A DNA stretch of 64,000 nt from Rhabditoides inermis. Taxonomy: Eukaryota; Nematoda; Chromadorea; Rhabditida; Rhabditidae. The notes under the pieces are model-generated. The model was not told the DNA's origin. It was given only the letters and a program-made list of their open reading frames with translations, and did no database searches. How positions within the stretch are numbered: the stretch's first letter is position 1; each line of letters opens with the position of its first letter. Both the position numbers and the translations under genes were made by a program. Shown one piece after another: positions 1 through 12,000 of the stretch. The stretch covers positions 518,729-582,728 of the forward strand of contig CAWZYM010000149.1 in the NCBI GenBank assembly GCA_963966185.1, read 5' to 3'.

Positions 1-3000
1 TTGTGACTTCGTCAGTTGTCGTGATGATGGAAGGTGTGGATATCGAAGCCGTTGTGACTTTGTTAGTTGTCGTGGTAATGGAAGGTGTGGATGTCGAAGC
101 CGTTGTGATTTCGTCAGTTGTCGTGGTGATGGAAGGTGTGGATGTTGAAGCCGTTGTGATTTCCTCAGTTGTCGTGGTGATGGAAGGTGTGGATGTCGAA
201 GCCGTTGTGGATTCGCCAGTTGTTGTGGTGATGGAAGGTGTGGATGTCGAAGCCGTTGTGACTTTGTCAGTTGTCGTGGTGATGGAAGGTGTGGATGTTG
301 AAGCCGTCGTGACTTCGTCAGTTGTCGTGGTGATGGAAGGTGTGGATGTTGAAGCCGTCGTGACTTCGTCCGTTGTCGTGGTGATGGAATGTGTCAATAT
401 CAAAGCCGTTGTGACTTCGTCAGTTGTCGTGGTGATGGAAGGTGTGGATGACGAAGCCGTTGTGACTTCGTCAGTTGTCGTAGTGATGGAAGGTGTGGAT
501 GTCGAAGCCGTTGTGACCTCGTCAGTTGTCGTGGTGATGGAAGGTGTGGATGTCGAAGCCGTTGTGACTTCGTCAGTTGTCGTGGTGATGGAAGGTGTGG
601 ATGTCGAAGCCGTTGTGACTTCGTCAGTTGTCGTGGTGATGGAAGGTGTGGATGTCGAAGCCGTTGTGACTTCGCCAGTTGTCGTGGTGATGGAAGGTGT
701 GGATGTCGAAGTCGTTGTGACTTTGTCAGTTGTCGTGGTAATGGAAGTTGTGAATGTTGAAGCCGTTGTGACTTCGTCAGTTGTCGTGGTGATGGAAGGT
801 GTGGATGTCGAAGCCGTTGTGACTTCGTCAGTTGTCGTGGTGATGGAAGGTGTGGATGTCAAAGCCGTTGTGACTTCGTCAGTTGTCGTGGTGATGGAAG
901 GTGTGGATGTCGAAGTCGTTGTGACTTTGTCAGTTGTCGTGGTGATGGAAGGTGTGGATGTTGAAGCCGTTGTGACTTCGTCAGTTGTCGTGGTGATGGA
1001 AGGTGTGGATGTTGAAGCCGTCGTGACTTCGTCAGTTGTCGTGGTGATGGAAAGTGTGGATGTTGATGCCGTTGTGACTTCGTCAGTTGTCGTGGTGATG
1101 AAAGGTGTGGATGTTAAAGCCGTTGTGATTTCGTCAGTTGTCGATGTGATGGAAGGTGTGGATGTTGAAGCCGTTGTGACTTCGTCAGTTGTCGTGGTGA
1201 TGGAAGGTGTGGATGACGGAGCCGTTGTGACTTTGTCAGTTGTCGTAGTGATGGAAGGTGTGGATGTCGAAGCCGTTGTGACCTCGTCAGTTGTCGTGGT
1301 GATGGAAGGTGTGGATGTCGAAGCCGTTGTGACTTCGTCAGTTGTCGTGGTGATGGAAGGTGTGGATGTCGAAGCCGTTGTGTTGTCGTCAGTTGTCGTA
1401 GTGATGGAAGGTGTGGATGTCGGAGCCGTTGTGACCTCGTCAGTTGTCGTAGTGATGGAAGGTGTGGATGTCGAAGCCGTTGTGACTTCGTCAGTTGTCG
1501 TGGTGATGGAAGGTGTGGATGTTGAAGCCGTTGTGACTTTGTCAGTTGTCGTGGTAATGGAAGTTGTGAATGTTGAAGCCGTTGTGACTTCGTCAGTTGT
1601 CGTGGTGATGGAAGGTGTGGATGTCGAAGCCGTTGTGACTTCGTCAGTTGTCGTGGTGATGGAAGGTGTGGATGTCAAAGCCGTTGTGACTTCGTCAGTT
1701 GTCGTGGTGATGGAAGGTGTGGATGTCGAAGTCGTTGTGACTTTGTCAGTTGTCGTGGTGATGGAAGGTGTGGATGTTGAAGCCGTTGTGACTTCGTCAG
1801 TTGTCGTGGTGATGGAAGGTGTGGATGTTGAAGCCGTCGTGACTTCGTCAGTTGTCGTGGTGATGGAAAGTGTGGATGTTGATGCCGTTGTGACTTCGTC
1901 AGTTGTCGTGGTGATGAAAGGTGTGGATGTTAAAGCCGTTGTGATTTCGTCAGTTGTCGATGTGATGGAAGGTGTGGATGTTGAAGCCGTTGTGACTTCG
2001 TCAGTTGTCGTGGTGATGGAAGGTGTGGATGACGGAGCCGTTGTGACTTTGTCAGTTGTCGTAGTGATGGAAGGTGTGGATGTCGAAGCCGTTGTGACCT
2101 CGTCAGTTGTCGTGGTGATGGAAGGTGTGGATGTCGAAGCCGTTGTGACTTCGTCAGTTGTCGTGGTGATGGAAGGTGTGGATGTCGAAGCCGTTGTGTT
2201 GTCGTCAGTTGTCGTAGTGATGGAAGGTGTGGATGTCGGAGCCGTTGTGACCTCGTCAGTTGTCGTAGTGATGGAAGGTGTGGATGTCGAAGCCGTTGTG
2301 ACTTCGTCGGTTGTCGTGGTGATGGAAGGTGTGGATGTTGAAGCCGTTGTGACTTTGTCAGTTGTCGTGGTGATGGAAGGTGTGGATGTTGAAGCCGTTG
2401 TGACTTCGTCAGTTGTCGTGGTGATGGAAGGTGTGGATGTTGATGCCGTTGTGACTTTGTCAGTTGTCCTGGTGATGGAAGGTGTGGATGTCAAAGCCGT
2501 TGTGACTTCGTCAGTTGTCGTGGTGATGGAAGGTGTGGATGTCGAAGCCGTTGTGACTTCGTCAGTTGTCGTGGTAATGAAAGGTGTGGATGTCGAAGCC
2601 GTTGTGACTTCTTCCGTTGTCGTGGTGATGGAAGGTGTGGACATCGAAGTCGTTGTGACTTTGTTAGTTGTCGTGGTAATGGAAGGTGTGGATGTCGAAG
2701 CTGTTGTGACTTTGTCAGTTGTCGTGGTGATGGAAGGTGTGGATGTCGAAGCCGTTGTGACTTCGTCAGTTGTCGTAATGATGGAAGGTGTGGATGTCGG
2801 AGCCGTTGTGACTTCGTCGGTTGTCGTGGTGATGGAATGTGTGGATGTCGAAGCCGTTGTGACTTCGTCAGTTGTCGTGGTGATGGAAGGTGTCGTTGTT
2901 GAAGCCGTTGTGACTCCGTCTGTTGTTGTGGTGATGGAAGGTGTGGATGTCGAACCCGTTGTGACTCCGTCTGTTGTTGTGGTGATGGAAGGTGTGGATG

Positions 3001-6000
3001 TCGAACTCGTTGTGACTTCGTCAGTTGTCGTGGTGATGGAAGGTGTGAATATCAAAGCCGTTGTGACTTCGTCAGTTGTCGTTGTGATGGAAGGTGTGAA
3101 TGTCGAAGCCGTTGTGATTTCGTCAGTTATCGTGGTGATGGAAGGTGTGGATGTTGAAGCCGTTGTGATTTCCTCAGTTGTCGTGGTGATGGAAGGTGTG
3201 GATGTCGAAGCCGTTGTGGATTCGCCAGTTGTTGTGGTGATGGAAGGTGTGGATGTCGAAGCCGTTGTGACTTCGTCAGTTGTCGTGGTGATGGAAGGTG
3301 TGGATGTTGAAGCCGTTGTGACTTCGTCAGTTGTCGTGGTGATGGAAGGTGTGGATGTCGAAGCCGTTGTGACTTCGTCAGTTGTCGTAATGATGGAAGG
3401 TGTGGATGTCGGAGCCGTTGTGACTTCGTCGGTTGTCGTGGTGATGGAATGTGTGGATGTCGAAGCCGTTGTGACTTCGTCAGTTGTCGTGGTGATGGAA
3501 GGTGTGGTTGTTGAAGCCGTTGTGACTCCGTCTGTTGTTGTGGTGATGAAAGGTGTGGATGTCGAAGCCGTTGTGACTTCGTCAGTTGTCGTGGTGATGG
3601 AAGGTGTGGATGTTGAAGCCGTTGTGACTTCGTCAGTTGTCGTGGTGATGGAAGGTGTGGATGTTGAAGCCGTTGTGACTTTGTCAGTTGTCGTGGTGAT
3701 GGAAGGTGTGGATGTTGAAGCCGTTGTGACTTCGTCAGTTGTCGTGGTGATGGAAGGTGTGGATGTTGATGCCGTTGTGACTTTGTCAGTTGTCCTGGTG
3801 ATGGAAGGTGTGGATGTCAAAGCCGTTGTGACTTCGTCAGTTGTCGTGGTGATGGAAGGTGTGGATGTCGAAGCCGTTGTGACTTCGTCAGTTGTCGTGG
3901 TAATGAAAGGTGTGGATGTCGAAGCCGTTGTGACTTCTTCCGTTGTCGTGGTGATGGAAGGTGTGGACATCGAAGTCGTTGTGACTTTGTTAGTTGTCGT
4001 GGTAATGGAAGGTGTGGATGTCGAAGCTGTTGTGACTTTGTCAGTTGTCGTGGTGATGGAAGGTGTGGATGTCGAAGCCGTTGTGACTTCGTCAGTTGTC
4101 GTAATGATGGAAGGTGTGGATGTCGGAGCCGTTGTGACTTCGTCGGTTGTCGTGGTGATGGAATGTGTGGATGTCGAAGCCGTTGTGACTTCGTCAGTTG
4201 TCGTGGTGATGGAAGGTGTCGTTGTTGAAGCCGTTGTGACTCCGTCTGTTGTTGTGGTGATGGAAGGTGTGGATGTCGAACCCGTTGTGACTCCGTCTGT
4301 TGTTGTGGTGATGGAAGGTGTGGATGTCGAACTCGTTGTGACTTCGTCAGTTGTCGTGGTGATGGAAGGTGTGAATATCAAAGCCGTTGTGACTTCGTCA
4401 GTTGTCGTTGTGATGGAAGGTGTGAATGTCGAAGCCGTTGTGATTTCGTCAGTTATCGTGGTGATGGAAGGTGTGGATGTTGAAGCCGTTGTGATTTCCT
4501 CAGTTGTCGTGGTGATGGAAGGTGTGGATGTCGAAGCCGTTGTGGATTCGCCAGTTGTTGTGGTGATGGAAGGTGTGGATGTCGAAGCCGTTGTGACTTC
4601 GTCAGTTGTCGTGGTGATGGAAGGTGTGGATGTTGAAGCCGTTGTGACTTCGTCAGTTGTCGTGGTGATGGAAGGTGTGGATGTCGAAGCCGTTGTGACT
4701 TCGTCAGTTGTCGTAATGATGGAAGGTGTGGATGTCGGAGCCGTTGTGACTTCGTCGGTTGTCGTGGTGATGGAATGTGTGGATGTCGAAGCCGTTGTGA
4801 CTTCGTCAGTTGTCGTGGTGATGGAAGGTGTGGTTGTTGAAGCCGTTGTGACTCCGTCTGTTGTTGTGGTGATGGAAGGTGTGGATGTCGAACCCGTTGT
4901 GACTTCGTCAATTGTCGTGGTGATGGAAGGTGTGAATATCAAAGCCGTTGTGACTTCGTCAGTTGTCGTGGTGATGGAAGGTGTGGATGTCGGAGCCGTT
5001 GTGACTTCGTCGGTTGTCGTGGTGATGGAATGTGTGGATGTCGAAGCCGTTGTGACTTCGTCAGTTGTCGTGGTGATGGAAGGTGTGGTTGTTGAAGCCG
5101 TTGTGACTCCGTCTGTTGTTGTGGTGATGGAAGGTGTGGATGTCGAACCCGTTGTGACTTCGTCAATTGTCGTGGTGATGGAAGGTGTGAATATCAAAGC
5201 CGTTGTGACTTCGTCAGTTGTCGTGGTGATGGAAGGTGTGGATGTCGAAGCCGTTGTGACTTCGTCAGTTGTCGTGGTGATGGAAGGTGTGGATGTCGAA
5301 GCCGTTGTGACTTCGTCAGTTGTCGTGGTGATGGAAGGTGTGGATGTCGAAGCCGTTGTGACTTCGTCAGTTGTCGTAATGATGGAAGGTGTGGATGTCG
5401 GAGCCGTTGTGACTTCGTCGGTTGTCGTGGTGATGGAATGTGTGGATGTCGAAGCCGTTGTGACTTCGTCAGTTGTCGTGGTGATGGAAGGTGTCGTTGT
5501 TGAAGCCGTTGTGACTCCGTCTGTTGTTGTGGTGATGGAAGGTGTGGATGTCGAACCCGTTGTGACTCCGTCTGTTGTTTTGGTGATGGAAGGTGTGGAT
5601 GTCGAACCCGTTGTGACTTCGTCAGTTGTCGTGGTGATGGAAAGTATGGATGTTGATGCCGTTGTGACTTTGTCAGTTGTCGTGGTGATGGAAGGTGTGG
5701 ATGTCGAAGCCGCTGTGACTTCGTCAGTTGTCGTGGTGATGGAAGGTGTGAATGTCGAAGCCGTTGTGACTTCGTCAGTTGTCGTGGTGATGGAAGGTGT
5801 GGATATCGAAGCCGTTGTGACTTGGTTAGTTGTCGTGGTAATTGAAGGTGTGGATATCGAAGCCGTTGTGACTTGGTTAGTTGTCGTGGTAATTGAAGGT
5901 GTGGATGTCGAAGCCGTTGTGACTTCGTCAGTTGTCGTGGTGATGGAAGGTGTGGATGTTGAAGCCGTTGTGACTTCGTCAGTTGTCGTGGTGATGGAAG

Positions 6001-9000
6001 TTGTGGATGTTGAAGCCGTTGTGACTTCGTCAGTTGTCGTGGTGATGGAAGGTGTGGATGTCGAAGCCGTTGTGACTTCGTCAGTTGTCGTGGTGATGGA
6101 AGGTGTGGATGTTGAAGCCGTTGTGACTTGGTCTGTTGTTGTGGTGATGAAAGGTGTGGATGTCGAAGCCGTTGTGACTTCGTCAGTTGTCGTGGTGATG
6201 GAAGGTGTGGATGTTGAAGCCGTTGTGACTTCGTCTGTTGTTGTGGTGATGGAAGGTGTGGATGTTGAAGCTGTCGTGACTTCGTCAGTTGTCGTGGTGA
6301 TGGAAGGTGTGGATGTCGAAGCCGTTGTGACTTGGTCAGTTGTCGTGGTGATGGAAGGTGTGGATATCGAAGCCGTTGTGACTTCGTCAGTTGTCGTGGT
6401 GATGGAAGGTGTGGATATCGAAGCCGTTGTGACTTCGTTAGTTGTCGTGGTAATGGAAGGTGTGAATGTCGAAGTCGTTGTGACTTTGTCAGTTGTCGTG
6501 GTGATGGAAGGTGTGGATGTTGAAGCCGTTGTGACTTCGTCAGTTGTCGTGGTGATGGAAGGTGTGGATGTTGAAGCCGTTGTGACTTCGTCAGTTGTCG
6601 TGGTGATGGAACGTGTGGATGTCGAAGCCGTTGTGACTTCGTCAGTTGTCGTGGTGATGGAAAGTGTGGATGTCAGAGCCGTTGTGACTTCGTCGGTTGT
6701 CGTGGTGATGGAAGGTGTGGATGTCGGAGCCGTTGTGATTTCCTCAGTTGTCGTGGTGATGGAAGGTGTGGATGTCGAAGCCGTTGTGACTTCGTCAGTT
6801 GTCGTGGTGATGGAAGGTGTGGATATCGAAGCCGTTGTGACTTCGTTAGTTGTCGTGGTAAGGGAAGGTGTGGATGTCGAAGCCGTTATGACTTCGTCAG
6901 TTGTCGTGGTGATGGAAGGTGTGGATGTTGAAGCCGTTGTGACTTTGTCAGTTGTCGTGGTGATGGAAGGTGTGGATGTCGAAGCCGTTGTGACTTCGTT
7001 AGTTGTCGTGGTGATGGAAGGTGTGGATGTCGAAGCCGTTGTGACTTCGTCAGTTGTCGTGGTGATGGAAGGTGTGGATGTCAAAGTCGTTGTGACTTTG
7101 TCAGTTGTCGTGGTGATGGAAGGTGTGGATGTTGAAGCCGTTGTGACTTTGTCAGTTGTCGTGGTGATGGAAGGTGTGGATGTCGAAGCCGTTGTGACTT
7201 CGTCAGTTGTCGTGATGATGGAAGGTGTGGATATCGAAGCCGTTGTGACTTTGTTAGTTGTCGTGGTAATGGAAGGTGTGGATGTCGAAGCCGTTGTGAC
7301 TTCGTCAGTTGTCGTGGTGATGGAAGGTGTGGATGTTGAAGCCGTTGTGACTTCGTCAGTTGTTGTGCTGATGGAAGGTGTAAATGTCGAAGCCGTTGTG
7401 AATTCGTCAGTTGTCGTGGTGATGGAAGGTGTGAATGTTGAAGCCGTTGTGACTTTGTCAGTTGTCGTGGTGATGGAAGGTGTGGATGTCGAAGCCGTTG
7501 TGACTTCGTCAGTTGTCGTGATGATGGAAGGTGTGGATATCGAAGCCGTTGTGACTTTGTTAGTTGTCGTGGTAATGGAAGGTGTGGATGTCGAAGCCGT
7601 TGTGATTTCGTCAGTTGTCGTGGTGATGGAAGGTGTGGATGTTGAAGCCGTTGTGATTTCCTCAGTTGTCGTGGTGATGGAAGGTGTGGATGTCGAAGCC
7701 GTTGTGGATTCGCCAGTTGTTGTGGTGATAGAAGGTGTGGATGTCGAAGCCGTTGTGACTTTGTCAGTTGTCGTGGTGATGGAAGGTGTGGATGTTGAAG
7801 CCGTCGTGACTTCGTCAGTTGTCGTGGTGATGGAAGGTGTGGATGTTGAAGCCGTCGTGACTTCGTCCGTTGTCGTGGTGATGGAATGTGTCAATATCAA
7901 AGCCGTTGTGACTTCGTCAGTTGTCGTGGTGATGGAAGGTGTGGATGACGAAGCCGTTGTGACTTCGTCAGTTGTCGTAGTGATGGAAGGTGTGGATGTC
8001 GAAGCCGTTGTGACCTCGTCAGTTGTCGTGGTGATGGAAGGTGTGGATGTCGAAGCCGTTGTGACTTCGTCAGTTGTCGTGGTGATGGAAGGTGTGGATG
8101 TCGAAGCCGTTGTGACTTCGTCAGTTGTCGTGGTGATGGAAGGTGTGGATGTCGAAGCCGTTGTGACTTCGCCAGTTGTCGTGGTGATGGAAGGTGTGGA
8201 TGTCGAAGTCGTTGTGACTTTGTCAGTTGTCGTGGTAATGGAAGTTGTGAATGTTGAAGCCGTTGTGACTTCGTCAGTTGTCGTGGTGATGGAAGGTGTG
8301 GATGTCGAAGCCGTTGTGACTTCGTCAGTTGTCGTGGTGATGGAAGGTGTGGATGTCAAAGCCGTTGTGACTTCGTCAGTTGTCGTGGTGATGGAAGGTG
8401 TGGATGTCGAAGTCGTTGTGACTTTGTCAGTTGTCGTGGTGATGGAAGGTGTGGATGTTGAAGCCGTTGTGACTTTGTCAGTTGTCGTGGTGATGGAAGG
8501 TGTGGATGTTGAAGCCGTCGTGACTTCGTCAGTTGTCGTGGTGATGGAAAGTGTGGATGTTGATGCCGTTGTGACTTCGTCAGTTGTCGTGGTGATGAAA
8601 GGTGTGGATGTTAAAGCCGTTGTGATTTCGTCAGTTGTCGATGTGATGGAAGGTGTGGATGTTGAAGCCGTTGTGACTTCGTCAGTTGTCGTGGTGATGG
8701 AAGGTGTGGATGTCGAAGCCGTTGTGACCTCGTCAGTTGTCGTAGTGATGGAAGGTGTGGATGTCGAAGCCGTTGTGACCTCGTCAGTTGTCGTGGTGAT
8801 GGAAGGTGTGGATGTCGAAGCCGTTGTGACTTCGTCAGTTGTCGTGGTGATGGAAGGTGTGGATGTCGAAGCCGTTGTGTTGTCGTCAGTTGTCGTAGTG
8901 ATGGAAGGTGTGGATGTCGGAGCCGTTGTGACCTCGTCAGTTGTCGTAGTGATGGAAGGTGTGGATGTCGAAGCCGTTGTGACTTCGTCAGTTGTCGTGG

Positions 9001-12000
9001 TGATGGAAGGTGTGGATGTTGAAGCCGTTGTGACTTTGTCAGTTGTCGTGGTAATGGAAGTTGTGAATGTTGAAGCCGTTGTGACTTCGTCAGTTGTCGT
9101 GGTGATGGAAGGTGTGGATGTCGAAGCCGTTGTGACTTCGTCAGTTGTCGTGGTGATGGAAGGTGTGGATCTCAAAGCCGTTGTGACTTCGTCAGTTGTC
9201 GTGGTGATGGAAGGTGTGGATGTCGAAGTCGTTGTGACTTTGTCAGTTGTCGTGGTGATGGAAGGTGTGGATGTTGAAGCCGTTGTGACTTCGTCAGTTG
9301 TCGTGGTGATGGAAGGTGTGGATGTTGAAGCCGTCGTGACTTCGTCAGTTGTCGTGGTGATGGAAAGTGTGGATGTTGATGCCGTTGTGACTTCGTCAGT
9401 TGTCGTGGTGATGAAAGGTGTGGATGTTAAAGCCGTTGTGATTTCGTCAGTTGTCGATGTGATGGAAGGTGTGGATGTTGAAGCCGTTGTGACTTCGTCA
9501 GTTGTCGTGGTGATGGAAGGTGTGGATGACGGAGCCGTTGTGACTTTGTCAGTTGTCGTAGTGATGGAAGGTGTGGATGTCGAAGCCGTTGTGACCTCGT
9601 CAGTTGTCGTGGTGATGGAAGGTGTGGATGTCGAAGCCGTTGTGACTTCGTCAGTTGTCGTGGTGATGGAAGGTGTGGATGTCGAAGCCGTTGTGTTGTC
9701 GTCAGTTGTCGTAGTGATGGAAGGTGTGGATGTCGGAGCCGTTGTGACCTCGTCAGTTGTCGTAGTGATGGAAGGTGTGGATGTCGAAGCCGTTGTGACT
9801 TCGTCAGTTGTCGTGGTGATGGAAGGTGTGGATGTCGAAGCCGTTGTGACTTCGTCAGTTGTCGTGGTGATGGAAGGTGTGGATGTTGGAGCCGTTGTGA
9901 CTTCGTCTGTTGTTGTGGTGATGGAAGGTGTGGATGTTGAAGCCGCCGTGACTTCGTCAGTTGTCGTGGTGATGGAAGGTGTGGATGTCGAAGCCGTTGT
10001 GACTTGGTCAGTTGTCGTGGTGATGGAAGGTGTGGATATCGAAGCCGTTGTGACTTCGTTAGTTGTCGTGGTAATGGAAGGTGTGGATGTCGAAGTCGTT
10101 GTGACTTTGTCAGTTGTCGTGGTTATGGAAGGTGTGGATGTTGAAGCCGTTGTGACTTCGTCAGTTGTCGTGGTGATGGAAGGTGTGGATGTTGAAGCCG
10201 TTGTGACTTCGTCAGTTGTCGTGGTGATGGAAGGTGTGAATGTCGAAGCCGTTGTGACTTCGTCAGTTGTCGTGGTGATGGAAAGTGTGGATGTCGGAGC
10301 CGTTGTGACTTCGTCGGTTGTCGTGGTGATGGAATGTGGGGATGTCGAAGCCGTTGTGACTTTGTCAGTTGTCGTGGTGATGGAAGGTGTGGATGTCGAA
10401 GCCGTTGTGACTCCGTCAGTTGTCGTGGTGATGGAAGGTGTGGGTGTTGAAGCCGTTGTGACTCCGTCTGTTGTTGTGGTGATGGAAAGTGTGGATGTCG
10501 AACCCGTTGTGACTTCGTCAGTTGTCGTGGTTATGGAAGGTGTGAATGTCAAAGCTGTTGTGACTTCGTCAGTTGTCGTGGTGATGAAAGGTGTGGATGT
10601 CGAAGCCGTTGTGATTTCGTCAGTTGTCGTGGTGATGGAAGGTGTGGATGTTGAAGCCGTTGTGATTTCGTCAGTTGTCGTGGTGATGGAAGGTGTGGAT
10701 GTTGAAGCCGTCGTGACTTCGTCAGTTGTCGTGGTGATGGAAGGTGTGAATGTCAAAGCTGTTGTGACTTCGTCAGTTGTCGTGGTGATGAGAGGTGTGG
10801 ATGTCGAAGCCGTTGTGATTTCGTCAGTTGTCGTGGTGATGGAAGGTGTGGATGTTGAAGCCGTTGTGATTTCGTCAGTTGTCGTGGTGATGGAAGGTGT
10901 GGATGTTGAAACCGTCGTGACTTCGTCAGTTGTCGTGGTGATGAAAGGTGTGGATGTTGAAGCCGTCGTGACTTCGTCAGTTGTCGTGGTGATGGAAAGT
11001 GTGGATGTTGATGTCGTTGTGACTTCGTCAGTTGTCGTGGTGATGGAAGGTGTGGATGTCGAAGCCGTTGTGATTTCGTCAGTTGTCGATGTGATGGAAG
11101 GTGTGGATGTTGAAGCCGTTGTGACTTCGTCAGTTGTTGTGGTGATGGAAGGTGTGGATGACGAAGCCGTTGTGACTTTGTCAGTTGTCGTAGTGATGGA
11201 AGGTGTGGATGTCGAAGCCGTTGTGACCTCGTCAGTTGTCGTGGTGATGGAAGGTGTGGATGTGGAAGCCGTTGTGACTTCGTCAGTTGTCGTGGTGATG
11301 GAAGGTGTGGATGTCGAAGCCGTTGTGTTGTCGTCAGTTGTCGTAGTGATGGAAGGTGTGGATGTCGAAGCCGTTGTGACTTCGTCAGTTGTCGTAGTGA
11401 TGGAAGGTGTGGATGTCGAAGCCGTTGTGACTTCGTCAGTTGTCGTGGTGATGGAAGGTGTGGATGTTGAAGCCGTTGTGACTTTGTCAGTTGTCGTGGT
11501 GATGGAAGGTGTGGATGTTGAAGCCGTTGTGACTTCGTCAGTTGTCGTGGTGATGGAAGGTGTGGATGTTGATGCCGTTGTGACTTTGTCAGTTGTCCTG
11601 GTGATGGAAGGTGTGGATGTCAAAGCCGTTGTGACTTCGTCAGTTGTCGTGGTGATGGAAGGTGTGGATGTCGAAGCCGTTGTGACTTCGTCAGTTGTCG
11701 TGGTAATGAAAAATGTGGATGTCGAAGCCGTTGTGACTTCTTCCGTTGTCGTGGTGATGGAAGGTGTGGACATCGAAGTCGTTGTGACTTTGTTAGTTGT
11801 CGTGGTAATGGAAGGTGTGGATGTCGAAGCTGTTGTGACTTTGTCAGTTGTCGTGGTGATGGAAGGTGTGGATGTTGAAGCCGTTGTGACTTCGTCAGTT
11901 GTCGTCGTGATGGAAGGTGTGGATGTCGAAGCCGTTGTGACTTCGTCAGTTGTCGTGGTGATGGAAGGTGTGGATGTCGAAGCCGTTGTGACTTCGTCAG

